Shown here in pieces: positions 16,758 to 26,214 of a DNA stretch of 64,000 bases. The notes under the pieces are model-generated. The model searched no databases. It saw only the letters and a list, made by a program, of their open reading frames with translations, and was not told the origin of the DNA. The DNA comes from Pseudoalteromonas neustonica (GTDB taxonomy: Bacteria > Pseudomonadota > Gammaproteobacteria > Enterobacterales > Alteromonadaceae): the NCBI RefSeq assembly GCF_001653135.1, contig NZ_BDDS01000001.1, forward strand, positions 620,001 through 684,000. The letters run 5' to 3'. The position numbers and the translations under genes were made by a program. Within the stretch, counting starts at the first letter, position 1. Every line of letters starts with the position of its first letter.

Positions 16758-17714
16758 TTATGGCACGGCAACAAGTTCTAGGATACGGCTAATAACCTGA
16801 TCTTTAGTCACACCATCAGCTTGTGCTTCGTAACTTAAGATAATGCGGTGGCGCAGCACATTATGCAGTACCGCTTGAATGTCATCAGGTGCAACAAAGT
16901 CACGGCCTTGTAACCAAGCATGTGCGCGGGCACATTTATCAAGGGCAATCGTGGCACGTGGGCTTGCGCCATACTCAATCCAACTGCCTAGTTGAGCATC
17001 TAATTTAGCGCCTTCACGCGTGGCAATAATTAGCTGTACTAAATACTGTTCAAGTGGCTCAGCTAGATGCAAGCCTAAAATCGCTTTGCGTGAAGCAAAT
17101 AAGTCGTTTTGACTAATTTGTTGTGCAGGGGCTTGATGTTCGCTCAGTGCTTCGCCGCGAGTCAGACGTAAAATGTCAAGCTCATGCTCTGCGCCAGGGT
17201 AACCAATACTTAGGTGCAATAAAAAGCGATCAAGTTGTGCTTCAGGTAGCGGGTAGGTGCCTTCTTGCTCAAGCGGATTCTGCGTCGCCATCACCATAAA
17301 TAAATCAGATAGCGGGTAAGTATTTTTGCCTACCGTAACTTGGCGTTCTGCCATCGCTTCTAATAAGGCTGATTGGACTTTAGCTGGGGCACGGTTAATT
17401 TCATCGGCTAAAATTAGGTTATGGAATAATGGGCCTTTCTCAAACACGAACTCACTGGTCTGTTGGCGGTAAATATCTGTGCCAGTGACATCCGCAGGTA
17501 ATAAATCAGGAGTGAACTGCACGCGTTGGAATGAACCTTCAACGCCTTTGGCAAGTGCATTTACTGCTCGGGTTTTAGCAAGCCCTGGAGGGCCTTCTAC
17601 TAATAAGTGACCATCGGCTAAAATAGCGATAAGTAGCGCTTGAGTTAATTCTGGCTGGCCAATAATTTGGCTGTCTAAATAAGTTTTTAATTGTGAAAAT
17701 ACGTTAGCGGCCAT
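16758..17714 (-). CDS. MoxR-family AAA+ ATPase
   Basis: The product has 318 residues. Walker A is GPPGLAKT (about residues 40-47), Walker B is LILADEINRAP, and the sensor region MVMATQNP and C-terminal lid follow. MoxR ATPases act as chaperones that mature protein complexes, often with VWA proteins, which is what the rest of this operon encodes. It is the first gene of a six-gene minus-strand operon (moxR, DUF58, DUF4381, batA, batB/C, batD) with gaps or overlaps of only a few bases. It is divergent from fadI. Confidence 0.92.
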   Translation of the reverse strand: MAANVFSQLKTYLDSQIIGQPELTQALLIAILADGHLLVEGPPGLAKTRAVNALAKGVEGSFQRVQFTPDLLPADVTGTDIYRQQTSEFVFEKGPLFHNLILADEINRAPAKVQSALLEAMAERQVTVGKNTYPLSDLFMVMATQNPLEQEGTYPLPEAQLDRFLLHLSIGYPGAEHELDILRLTRGEALSEHQAPAQQISQNDLFASRKAILGLHLAEPLEQYLVQLIIATREGAKLDAQLGSWIEYGASPRATIALDKCARAHAWLQGRDFVAPDDIQAVLHNVLRHRIILSYEAQADGVTKDQVISRILELVAVP

Positions 17715-17968
17715 AATAAAAGACTGTCCTGGTTAGCAAGGTTTATAAAAAGCTTTATTGGTTATTGGGATTATTGTTCTATAACACAAGTGTTAGACCC
17801 TATTTTACAAAATAGTTCGTTATTTTTTAACGGTTTTTACCCTAGCATAGAAATACAGGTATTTTTTGTAAATACGCTAAAAAAAGCCTATTGTTGGTAA
17901 CTAATTATACTATTTTCAATTTCTCTATTGGCTTTAGTACACGGGTTGTTTAGAATCGAGGAAAATAA

Positions 17969-17983
17969 ACAGGTCAGACCTGT
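17969..17983 (+). promoter_or_regulatory. FadR-like operator in the fadIJ leader
   Basis: The perfect palindrome ACAGGTC-A-GACCTGT resembles the FadR operator core (CTGGTCnGACC type). It lies 17 bp before the fadI start, where binding would block transcription. Release by long-chain acyl-CoA is known for FadR; its application here is inferred. Confidence 0.65.
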
Positions 17984-17999
17984 CAGCGGGAGAGCATTA

Positions 18000-19310
18000 A
18001 TGTCTGAGCAAAACATACTAAAAACAGCAAAGGGCGATCGTATTGCCATCGTCAGTGGTCTACGTACACCATTTGCTAAACAAGCAACTGCATTTCACCA
18101 TGTACCAGCCCTTGATATGGGCAAGTTAGTGGTTAACGAAATGCTTGAACGCCTTAACTTTGATAAATCTGAAATTGATCAATTAGTATTTGGCCAAGTA
18201 GTGCAAATGCCAGAAGCGCCAAATATTGCCCGCGAAATCGTATTAGGTACTGGTATGCCAGTATCCGTTGATGCTTACTCAGTATCACGCGCCTGTGCAA
18301 CTAGTTTTCAGGCAATTGCTAATGTAGCTGAGTCGATTATGGCAGGCTCTGTACAAGTGGGTATTGCGGGGGGCGCTGATTCGTCATCGGTATTGCCAAT
18401 TGGCGTAAGCAAAAAACTAGCTGGCAGCCTTGTTGATTTAAATAAAGCGCGCACACTTGGACAACGCTTAAAAATATTCTCAAAATTGCGTTTAAAAGAT
18501 TTACTTCCTGTACCACCTGCTGTTGCAGAATACTCGACGGGTTTATCTATGGGTCAGACTGCTGAGCAAATGGCAAAAACTCATAATATTAGCCGTGAAG
18601 ATCAAGATGCGCTTGCGCATCGCTCACACACACTTGCTAGCCAATCATGGGCAGATGGCAAGCTTGCCGATGAAGTTATGACTGCGCATTTACCGCCGTA
18701 TAAAAGTTTTATCGAGCAAGATAATAATATTCGTCATAACTCAACGGTTGAAGGGTATGCTAAATTAAAGCCTGCGTTTGACCGTCAACATGGCTCTGTA
18801 ACTGCTGCAAACTCAACACCACTAACAGATGGTGCGGCTGCGGTACTGATGATGAGCGAAAGCAAAGCTAAAGCATTAGGCTATAACATTTTAGGGTATG
18901 TGCGTAGTTTTGCGTTCTCTGCTATTGGCGTAAATGAAGACATGTTAATGGGGCCTGCACATTCTACGCCTATCGCATTAGCAAGAGCAGGTATTACGCT
19001 TGCAGATCTTGATTTAATTGAAATGCATGAAGCATTTGCAGCGCAAACGCTAGCAAATATGAAAATGTTCGCCTCTGATAAATTTGCACAAGAAAAACTC
19101 GGTCGCAGCAAAGCGATTGGTGAGATTAACATGGATAAGTTTAATGTTATGGGCGGCTCGCTTGCATATGGGCATCCATTTGCAGCAACTGGCGCACGAC
19201 TTATCACCCAAAGTTTACACGAACTTAACCGCCGAGGCGGTGGCTTAGCACTAACAACTGCATGCGCCGCAGGTGGGTTAGGTGCAGCTTTTGTATTGGA
19301 GAGTGCGTAA
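18000..19310 (+). CDS. fadI: 3-ketoacyl-CoA thiolase FadI
   Basis: The product has 436 residues, the length of E. coli FadI. It is the last enzyme of beta-oxidation and splits 3-ketoacyl-CoA with CoA. The nucleophile Cys99 sits in [25 protein letters not shown] and the C-terminal [10 protein letters not shown] carry the other catalytic His and Cys. The ATG at 18000 is preferred over the frame opening at 17928 because it gives the family length and follows GGGAGAG; the earlier codons would read through the FadR-like site. The stop overlaps the fadJ start (TAATG). Confidence 0.95.
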   Translation: MSEQNILKTAKGDRIAIVSGLRTPFAKQATAFHHVPALDMGKLVVNEMLERLNFDKSEIDQLVFGQVVQMPEAPNIAREIVLGTGMPVSVDAYSVSRACATSFQAIANVAESIMAGSVQVGIAGGADSSSVLPIGVSKKLAGSLVDLNKARTLGQRLKIFSKLRLKDLLPVPPAVAEYSTGLSMGQTAEQMAKTHNISREDQDALAHRSHTLASQSWADGKLADEVMTAHLPPYKSFIEQDNNIRHNSTVEGYAKLKPAFDRQHGSVTAANSTPLTDGAAAVLMMSESKAKALGYNILGYVRSFAFSAIGVNEDMLMGPAHSTPIALARAGITLADLDLIEMHEAFAAQTLANMKMFASDKFAQEKLGRSKAIGEINMDKFNVMGGSLAYGHPFAATGARLITQSLHELNRRGGGLALTTACAAGGLGAAFVLESA

Positions 19311-21607
19311 TGACACAGTCTGTATTTAGTTTAGGTGTTGATGATAACGGTATTGCCGTAGTTACTATTGATGTGCCGGGTGAAAAAATGAACACCCTGC
19401 GCGATACCTTTGCCGATGATTTAAAAACGTTGCTTGATGACGCGAAACAGCAGTCAGTTAAAGGCATGGTATTTATCAGTGGTAAAAGCGATAACTTTAT
19501 CGCCGGCGCCGATGTGAAAATGCTGGATAGCGTAGAGCGTCGCGAAGATGCATTAGCGATCAGCGAGCTATGTCACCGTGCCTTTTTTGATATGAAAAAA
19601 CTGCCGTTTCCAACCGTCAGTGCTATTCATGGTGCAGCGCTTGGTGGTGGTTTGGAGTTTGCTTTAGCGTGTGATTACCGCGTGTGTACTGACAGCGATA
19701 TTACCAAGCTAGGCTTACCTGAAGTGCAGCTTGGTCTATTACCTGGTGGTGGTGGTACTCAGCGCTTACCGAAATTAGTTGGTTTGCAAAAAGCCCTAGA
19801 GTGGACACTAACAGGTAAACAAATACGCGCTAAACAAGCTAAAAAGTCAGGCTTAGTGAATGATTGTGTCCCTCAAACTGTATTGCTAAAAGTGGCCAAA
19901 GAGTTTGCGTTAAAAGGCAAGGCAAAAGCGAGTAAGCCCAAGCTTGATCGTGTTAGCCAATTGCTTGAGTCAAATCCATTTGGTCGCAATATCATTTTTA
20001 AAAAAGCACAAGAAAACGTACTGAAGAAAACCGGTGGTCATTACCCTGCGCCACTGGCTATCATTAAAGCAATACGCGCCAGTGTAGAGCTTGATGAGCT
20101 AAAAGCTTATAAAACAGAGGCAGAAGGGTTTGCTACGTTAGTGATGAGTAGCGAGTCTAAAGCATTACGTGGGATCTTTTTTGCTACCACCGAAATGAAA
20201 AAAGAATGGCGTAACGATGACGCACCAGCGATCACCAAAACAGCAGTGTTAGGTGGCGGTTTAATGGGCGCAGGTATTGCCCATGTCAGTGCTGTAAAAG
20301 CGGGTGTATTAGTGCGCATTAAAGATGTAGCAGAGCAGGGCATTAGTAATGCCATGAATTACAGCTATAAAATTTTAGATAAAAAGCAAAAGCGTCGCAT
20401 TTTATCTACAGCTGAACTGCAACAAACAATGAATCGCATTACTGGCACAACTAATTACAATGGTTTTAAGCACATTGATTTAGTGATTGAAGCGGTATTT
20501 GAAGATTTAAGCCTTAAACAGGGCATGGTTGCTGATGTTGAACGTGAATGCCAAGCAAACACTATTTTTGCTAGTAACACGTCATCATTGCCTATTTCAC
20601 AAATAGCGGCAGAAGCGGCCCGTCCAGAGAATGTGATTGGCTTACATTACTTCTCACCGGTTGAGAAAATGCCATTGGTTGAAATCATTCCACATGAAGG
20701 TACGTCGCAAGAGACCATCGCGCGGATTGTTAACTTTGCTCGTAAGCAAGGTAAAACGCCGATTGTGGTAAAAGATAAAGCGGGTTTTTATGTAAACCGT
20801 ATTCTTGCCCCTTATGTGAATGAAGCTGCAAATTTATTACTTGCAGGCGAGCCAATTGAAAAAATTGATGCTGCGCTTGTTGAGTTTGGTTTCCCTGTTG
20901 GGCCGCTCGCTTTACTTGATGAAGTAGGGATTGATATAGGCTCTAAAATTGCTCCAATTCTTGAAAAAGAACTGGGCGATCGTTTTAAAGCGCCAGATGC
21001 ATTTTCGCGTTTAATTGATGCGAAACGCTTAGGCCGTAAAACGGGTCGTGGTTTTTATCTATACGATAAAAAGAGCAAAAAAGTGGACGAATCAGTTTAC
21101 GAATTACTTGGCGTGAGCCCTTCACCACGTTTAAACAAGAGTGAGATAGCTCAGCGTTGCGTTGCACAAATGCTTAACGAAGCAGCGCGCTGCTTAGATG
21201 AAGGCATTATCGCCAGTCCTCGCGATGGTGATATTGGTGCTATATTTGGCATTGGCTTCCCACCATTTTTAGGTGGTCCATTTAGTTATATGGATAAGCT
21301 TGGTGCGGATAAAGTAAGCTCAGAAATGGCGACGTTTGCTAATTTTAATCCGGTATTTGCGCCGTGTGCACCCTTGGTTGCAATGGCTGATGCTGGTGGG
21401 CGTTTTTATCAAGTAGTACCAGCTCAAACACAGCAAAATATTGTTGAAACGACCGTAGTTGATGACGCAATTAGCAAAGATGAAGTTATTGACATTGAGA
21501 GCTCAGAAGCGACTGTTACTAACGCTGAAAGAGAGGACGCTGAAAATAGTGAAACTGATACTAATGTCGTAAACTCAGCGTGTGAAGGTACCGATAAAAA
21601 GTCTTAA
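19310..21607 (+). CDS. fadJ: Fatty acid oxidation complex alpha subunit FadJ
   Basis: The product has 765 residues: an enoyl-CoA hydratase domain (GAALGGGLEFALACDYRV; LPEVQLGLLPGGGGTQRLP), then a 3-hydroxyacyl-CoA dehydrogenase with the NAD-binding VLGGGLMGAGIAH near residue 312 and its C-terminal all-helical domain. It forms the beta-oxidation complex with FadI, whose gene overlaps it. Compared with E. coli FadJ (714 residues), it carries about 50 extra acidic residues at the C terminus (ISKDEVIDIESSEATVTNAE and onward), which look disordered. Confidence 0.95.
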   Translation: MTQSVFSLGVDDNGIAVVTIDVPGEKMNTLRDTFADDLKTLLDDAKQQSVKGMVFISGKSDNFIAGADVKMLDSVERREDALAISELCHRAFFDMKKLPFPTVSAIHGAALGGGLEFALACDYRVCTDSDITKLGLPEVQLGLLPGGGGTQRLPKLVGLQKALEWTLTGKQIRAKQAKKSGLVNDCVPQTVLLKVAKEFALKGKAKASKPKLDRVSQLLESNPFGRNIIFKKAQENVLKKTGGHYPAPLAIIKAIRASVELDELKAYKTEAEGFATLVMSSESKALRGIFFATTEMKKEWRNDDAPAITKTAVLGGGLMGAGIAHVSAVKAGVLVRIKDVAEQGISNAMNYSYKILDKKQKRRILSTAELQQTMNRITGTTNYNGFKHIDLVIEAVFEDLSLKQGMVADVERECQANTIFASNTSSLPISQIAAEAARPENVIGLHYFSPVEKMPLVEIIPHEGTSQETIARIVNFARKQGKTPIVVKDKAGFYVNRILAPYVNEAANLLLAGEPIEKIDAALVEFGFPVGPLALLDEVGIDIGSKIAPILEKELGDRFKAPDAFSRLIDAKRLGRKTGRGFYLYDKKSKKVDESVYELLGVSPSPRLNKSEIAQRCVAQMLNEAARCLDEGIIASPRDGDIGAIFGIGFPPFLGGPFSYMDKLGADKVSSEMATFANFNPVFAPCAPLVAMADAGGRFYQVVPAQTQQNIVETTVVDDAISKDEVIDIESSEATVTNAEREDAENSETDTNVVNSACEGTDKKS

Positions 21608-21625
21608 TTTTTAATTGTTATTTAT

Positions 21626-21657
21626 AAAAACGCACTTTAGTACTAGTGCGTTTTTTT
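21626..21657 (+). terminator. Terminator of the fadIJ operon
   Basis: The hairpin CGCACT / AGTGCG, flanked by five A and seven T, starts 18 bp after the fadJ stop; it can act in both directions. Confidence 0.85.
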
Positions 21658-21816
21658 ATACCTTTTTAAAATGACAGCTCAAAAAACCACTAAAAAAGTT
21701 TGTACTATTAAGGATATAGCGAACTATTTTAGGGAACACAGACAGGAGAATAAAAAAATAATAAAAAGTTCTATTTTTCACATATAATTACAAAGTAATT
21801 AATCGTGGAATATTAA

Positions 21817-23589
21817 ATGTTTAAAATGGGCTTTCTTAAATCAAAAAAATTATTAGCAGTTGGCTTTTCGCTTACTTTAGCAACAGTCGCTTTTGTTATT
21901 TTACGGTTTGATCAGCCCTTAATTGCACAGCTTTCTTACGTGGTGTTTTTAGTAACTCTTGGCTTAGCTTTTGCTCTTTCTAATGTGCGCTATAAACAAG
22001 GTTTAGCTGCAATATCCTTTTTATTTATTTTTATGGTGGGCTTATTATTCCATCTTGATATAGAAGTAATAGAAGAAGTGTACTTATTGATCCCATTATT
22101 ATATTTAATGGTTTTCCCGGGTTCCATGCTTCCTATCCCTATTGCTGTTTTACTATTAAGTGCGTATGTCTCCTCTATTAATGCGGCTGAATTTTTAGAC
22201 ATTATTGAAGATGGGGTCGAGATGATAGTTATCACCTCATTTGCGACAATCATGACCTATTTTCAGCGTAAAACTCACTCGCAAATGGAGTTGTTTCGTA
22301 CTGAGAGCTATACGGACTACTTAACGGGGTTGGGTAATCGAAAAAAGTTTTTTGAGGTATTGCTGTTTTTTAAAGAGCAATGCCGAGAAGATGCAACGCT
22401 AAACTTTTCATTACTAATAATTGATTTAGACGGCTTTAAAAAAGTAAATGATCAGCTAGGTCACCTGACTGGTGATAGTGCATTAAAAATGGTGACAGAT
22501 CGTTTTAGTCAATTGATAGATGAAGATTCGCTATTATTTCGTATAGGTGGCGATGAGTTCGCTTTTATCACAACACCAAGTAATAACTCCAAACAGGTTG
22601 CTCGTGCATTAGCCAATGCGATTCACACATTGAGTAAACCGAGCTACTTATTAAAAGCAAAAAACTACCAGTTAACGGCAAGTATCGGTATCGCAATCTT
22701 TCCTGAAGATGCGACTGAAATAGAAATTTTATGTAGCAATGCTGACATGGCCATGTACCATGCAAAAGCAGTGGGCAAGAATGATTTTTCGTTTTATCAA
22801 AGCCAGCTTACAAAGCAAACGCTACGACGCTACCGATTAGAGAACGATTTAAAGTTTGCGACGGAGCGTGGTGAACTCGCTCTTCATTATCAGCCTAAAG
22901 TGTGTATCACGACCGGTGAAATCAAATCGGCTGAAGCCTTAATTCGTTGGTTCCACCCTCAATTGGGGTTTATTAGCCCTGTTGAATTTATTCCAATAGC
23001 AGAACAAACTGGTTTAATAAACCCGATTGGTGAGTGGATCACCGAAACAGCCTGCCAGCAAATAGCTCATTGGAAAAAACAGTTTAACATTGAAAGTGTT
23101 GCAATTAATGTGTCAGCGATACAACTACAAGACCCACTGTTTTTAGATAAGCTAACAAGCGCATTAGCACGTAATAATTGCACTACAAGCTGTTTAGAAA
23201 TAGAGCAAACAGAAACTGCTTTGATGGCAAATGCGAATGACAACATTCGTGTACTGACTGCGTTGAAAAATGCTGGTTTAACCCTGTCGCTTGATGATTT
23301 TGGTACTGCTTATTCTTCACTATGTCAGCTGAGCTTGTTACCTCTGGATATTTTAAAAATAGATAAGCGCTTTATCGATGATTGTACGACCAATCGACGA
23401 GACCACATGGTGGTGCGAACTATTATTCAACTTGCGCAAAACTTAGGGATGGGCACTATCGCAGAAGGCGTTGAAACACCAGAGCAATTAGCATTACTGA
23501 AACAAGAGGGGTGTCAATTGTATCAGGGGTACTTTTTTTCAAAGCCTCTCAGTGCTGAAGATTTTACAGCGTTACTCAGGGCGTGTTGA
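21817..23589 (+). CDS. Membrane-bound GGDEF-EAL cyclic-di-GMP protein
   Basis: The product has 590 residues. About five to six membrane helices fill residues 10-150. A GGDEF domain follows (TDYLTGLGNRKKF, then RIGGDEFAF near residue 246) and an EAL domain (AEALIRWFHPQ; DDFGTAYSSL). The catalytic motifs of both domains are intact, so it may make, break or bind c-di-GMP. The membrane part resembles a MASE-like sensor but I cannot name it. Another ATG lies three codons further in. The last codons and the TGA stop come from a family B repeat end (23578-23596), so the natural C terminus may have been replaced. Confidence 0.93.
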   Translation: MFKMGFLKSKKLLAVGFSLTLATVAFVILRFDQPLIAQLSYVVFLVTLGLAFALSNVRYKQGLAAISFLFIFMVGLLFHLDIEVIEEVYLLIPLLYLMVFPGSMLPIPIAVLLLSAYVSSINAAEFLDIIEDGVEMIVITSFATIMTYFQRKTHSQMELFRTESYTDYLTGLGNRKKFFEVLLFFKEQCREDATLNFSLLIIDLDGFKKVNDQLGHLTGDSALKMVTDRFSQLIDEDSLLFRIGGDEFAFITTPSNNSKQVARALANAIHTLSKPSYLLKAKNYQLTASIGIAIFPEDATEIEILCSNADMAMYHAKAVGKNDFSFYQSQLTKQTLRRYRLENDLKFATERGELALHYQPKVCITTGEIKSAEALIRWFHPQLGFISPVEFIPIAEQTGLINPIGEWITETACQQIAHWKKQFNIESVAINVSAIQLQDPLFLDKLTSALARNNCTTSCLEIEQTETALMANANDNIRVLTALKNAGLTLSLDDFGTAYSSLCQLSLLPLDILKIDKRFIDDCTTNRRDHMVVRTIIQLAQNLGMGTIAEGVETPEQLALLKQEGCQLYQGYFFSKPLSAEDFTALLRAC

Positions 23590-23596
23590 CCTTTGT
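23578..23596 (+). repeat. Solo end of family B repeat
   Basis: AGGGCGTGTTGACCTTTGT is identical or nearly so to the left end of the full copy at 57814. No partner end is nearby. It overlaps the last four codons of the GGDEF-EAL gene. Confidence 0.65.
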
Positions 23597-23602
23597 AAGG
23601 CG

Positions 23603-23941
23603 CTATGGTTTGCTTACCATAATGGCAACCTCTGTAACGTAATTTTGAGTGGTTTGGGTGTATAAGCTAATTCGTATTTTTTTACTCTCTAATGTATAAA
23701 ATAAAGTACGGCGCAAGCTATCGCCTTTTATAAGATCAGGGTTACCAAGTGTTTTTTGATAAAATGCACTTACTTCACTCACTGATTGTGCCACATAGCC
23801 TGTTTGTACTAACGGGTAGTCATCAGCAACTGTTAATGAGAGTTTAAAGTCAGCAGGTAACGGTACGCTTTCTAGGTTTGCTGCACACGTAAACGAACTC
23901 AAACTTATAGCTAATAATAATGGCGTTATAATTTTAGTCAT
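23603..23941 (-). CDS. Small secreted protein of unknown function
   Basis: The product has 112 residues with a signal peptide (about residues 1-20, MTKIITPLLLAISLSSFTCA); the cysteine is followed by AAN, so a lipoprotein is unlikely but not excluded. The mature part of about 90 residues is predicted to be mostly beta strand with one helix (SVSEVSAFYQKTLGNPD). I do not recognise a family. It is a monocistronic unit convergent with the GGDEF-EAL gene and downstream of mnmC. Confidence 0.65.
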   Translation of the reverse strand: MTKIITPLLLAISLSSFTCAANLESVPLPADFKLSLTVADDYPLVQTGYVAQSVSEVSAFYQKTLGNPDLIKGDSLRRTLFYTLESKKIRISLYTQTTQNYVTEVAIMVSKP

Positions 23942-24012
23942 TAGATCCCTTAAAAAATTTATCCCAGTCTTTTATCTGATTGTGTCTAAATTTTAGCTTG
24001 TTGTCACCTAAC

Positions 24013-26046
24013 TTAAATTTTATTACGAATTAAGTCTCTTACAATAAAACGGGCAGGGTGAATTGCCTGACTTACTCGTTCACTTAAAGGGTGTGGTTCA
24101 TCGTTAAGTACAGCCACTAATTGCTCCGCACACAGTGGCGCGCTGCATAAACCTCTAGCACCAAAGCCTGTAAGTATATGTAAGCCTTGTAGCGGCTTTT
24201 GTAATGGCTGGTATTGATAGCGCTTTCCTGAGCGTAAGTTGGCAAACGCATGTATATAATCACTTTGCTGTGCCCATTCCCCAGCCATTGGAAGGTGATC
24301 AATAAAACTACAGCGTACAGCGGCTTTGGCGGCCGTGATAGCACCTAAGCTACTAGCAAACTCTGTTTGCCCATAAAAGTTAAGTAACTGCTCGCGATTG
24401 GTGGTGTTGTCTTGCTCTGTAACGGCACGGCTTTTGGTGTTTTTTTCAAAGGTTGCGCCCATACAATGGTGGTCTAAATACGCAGGGGTAAAATAACCCT
24501 TATGACAGAGTACAGTTTTGAGTTTTGTTGAGGCTGCACTTGCTTGTACGTGCGAGACTTGACCTCGCACACCAACAATAGGCAGTGACTTAGTTTGTTC
24601 AAATCGGTCACTGTGCTCACCGGCACAAATAATAACGTCACTAAATGGGCCAAATTGTTGCCCTTGGCTCTGTAATAGCCAACCTTGTGGTGTTTTTTCA
24701 AGCTTGTCGATATCACAATTAAAATGGCTTTGGATCGGAGTTAGTGCATGAGCTTGTTGGTAAAGGGCATTGACTAACTGGGGGGGATTAACCCAGCCTC
24801 CTAATTCAAAGTACACGCCAGAGTAGCCAGTGCTGACACCTGCAATTTTATCGCCTTGAGCTGGGGTTACACTGTGCATTAATTCATTTGGCCATAGCTG
24901 CTTATTTTCAATATTTTGATGACGCTCAGCTAATGGCTGTTTTATCGCATGTTGTAATACGCCACACCATTGATGGTCATAATTAAAGCCATTGTCTATG
25001 AGCTGTTGATAGAGTCGTTTAGCGTATAAAAAACTGTGTGCAAAAAGCTCACTGTGTGGGGAGTTCTTTGCTTGTAAATGCGGGTAAATCGCACCTTGTA
25101 CGTTATGAGAGGCGCCCATTGCAAGTTGCGGATCTTGGCAAAATAGTTGGCTGTTACAGCCGCGTTTAGCCAAGCTATATAAAACAGCACTGCTGGCAAT
25201 GCCTCCGCCAATAACAGCTACATTTTTAAGCGAGCTTTGCTGGTGAGTAAAGTAAGCTGGAGCAGAGTGTGCTTTATTAGCATGAGGCAAATGGCCAATC
25301 AGCATTTCATTTTTACTGCCATGCCCTTTCGCCTTTTGTACTGAAAACCCAGCGTCTGAAAGGCCTCTGCGTACAACGCCGGCAACTGTAAATGTTGCTA
25401 ATGTGGCATTAGTGCGAGAAATATCTGCCATTGCATTAAATAAGGCTGGTTGCCACATCTCGGGGTTTTTACTTGGTGCAAAACCATCTAGGTACCAGGC
25501 ATCTATAATACCTGTTTGCGGGTAACTTATGCCAGCAAGTGAATCTAGAACATCGCCAAAGTATAAATCGAGTACAACTTGACCATTTTCAAATTCAAGA
25601 CGGTGACAGCCGGCTAAATTTATAGGGTATTTTGCGAGTAACTGTTTACTCTGTAACGCTAAAGTCGGCCATACTTGCAGCGCTTTTTTTAGATCGTCAG
25701 CTTTAATAGGGTACTTTTCAAAGGAAATAAAATGTAAGCGCTGGACATTTTGTTGTACTGAGTTGTGAACTTCTAGATTATGATGTTGCCTACTGGTTAG
25801 ATAATTTTTAAATTGCAGCCATGTATTTAAAAAGTTAAGCCCAGTGCCAAAACCTGTTTCACCAATAACAAAATGAGGTCGGTCATGATTTTGTAATCGA
25901 TGAGGCATATTATTTTGCTGATAGAAAACATAATCAGACTCTGCTTGGCCATCATCGTTTGAAAAATAGACATCATTAAAGTTGTCTGCAATAGGTGTAC
26001 CTAAGTGATTAAAGTGAATTTCAGCGTTTTTGATCATGGTATGCAA
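24013..26046 (-). CDS. mnmC: Bifunctional tRNA mnm5s2U biosynthesis enzyme MnmC
   Basis: The product has 677 residues and both MnmC halves. The N-terminal methyltransferase (about residues 1-240) has FVIGETGFGTGLNF and WYLDGFAPSKNPEMW. The C-terminal FAD-dependent oxidoreductase (from about residue 270) has VAVIGGGIASSAV. The oxidoreductase removes the carboxymethyl group and the methyltransferase adds a methyl group, finishing mnm5(s2)U34 in tRNA. ATG codons at 26046 and 26037 are both possible; the second (MIKNAEIHF) gives the more usual start. It is divergent from fabB. Confidence 0.94.
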   Translation of the reverse strand: MHTMIKNAEIHFNHLGTPIADNFNDVYFSNDDGQAESDYVFYQQNNMPHRLQNHDRPHFVIGETGFGTGLNFLNTWLQFKNYLTSRQHHNLEVHNSVQQNVQRLHFISFEKYPIKADDLKKALQVWPTLALQSKQLLAKYPINLAGCHRLEFENGQVVLDLYFGDVLDSLAGISYPQTGIIDAWYLDGFAPSKNPEMWQPALFNAMADISRTNATLATFTVAGVVRRGLSDAGFSVQKAKGHGSKNEMLIGHLPHANKAHSAPAYFTHQQSSLKNVAVIGGGIASSAVLYSLAKRGCNSQLFCQDPQLAMGASHNVQGAIYPHLQAKNSPHSELFAHSFLYAKRLYQQLIDNGFNYDHQWCGVLQHAIKQPLAERHQNIENKQLWPNELMHSVTPAQGDKIAGVSTGYSGVYFELGGWVNPPQLVNALYQQAHALTPIQSHFNCDIDKLEKTPQGWLLQSQGQQFGPFSDVIICAGEHSDRFEQTKSLPIVGVRGQVSHVQASAASTKLKTVLCHKGYFTPAYLDHHCMGATFEKNTKSRAVTEQDNTTNREQLLNFYGQTEFASSLGAITAAKAAVRCSFIDHLPMAGEWAQQSDYIHAFANLRSGKRYQYQPLQKPLQGLHILTGFGARGLCSAPLCAEQLVAVLNDEPHPLSERVSQAIHPARFIVRDLIRNKI

Positions 26047-26121
26047 TTAATGAGTACTTTTTTTCATTATTTTACGTGTTTTCTTTGAAATAGTCTGGCG
26101 TTATTTATAAGCTAGAGGTTC

Positions 26122-26139
26122 AGAGTACAGGTGTACGCT
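26122..26139 (+). promoter_or_regulatory. FabR-like operator upstream of fabB
   Basis: AGAGTACA-GG-TGTACGCT is an 18-bp palindrome with one mismatched pair. It resembles the FabR operator of fabA/fabB (AGCGTACA-type half-sites) and ends 75 bp before the fabB ATG. FabR lowers unsaturated fatty acid synthesis when enough unsaturated product is present. Confidence 0.6.
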
Positions 26140-26214
26140 AGAAAGCTGACCACTTCGTTGTACATTTCAGCGTAAAATAGAACACAATTTAGTATTAAGC
26201 TAAGGTAATTACCC

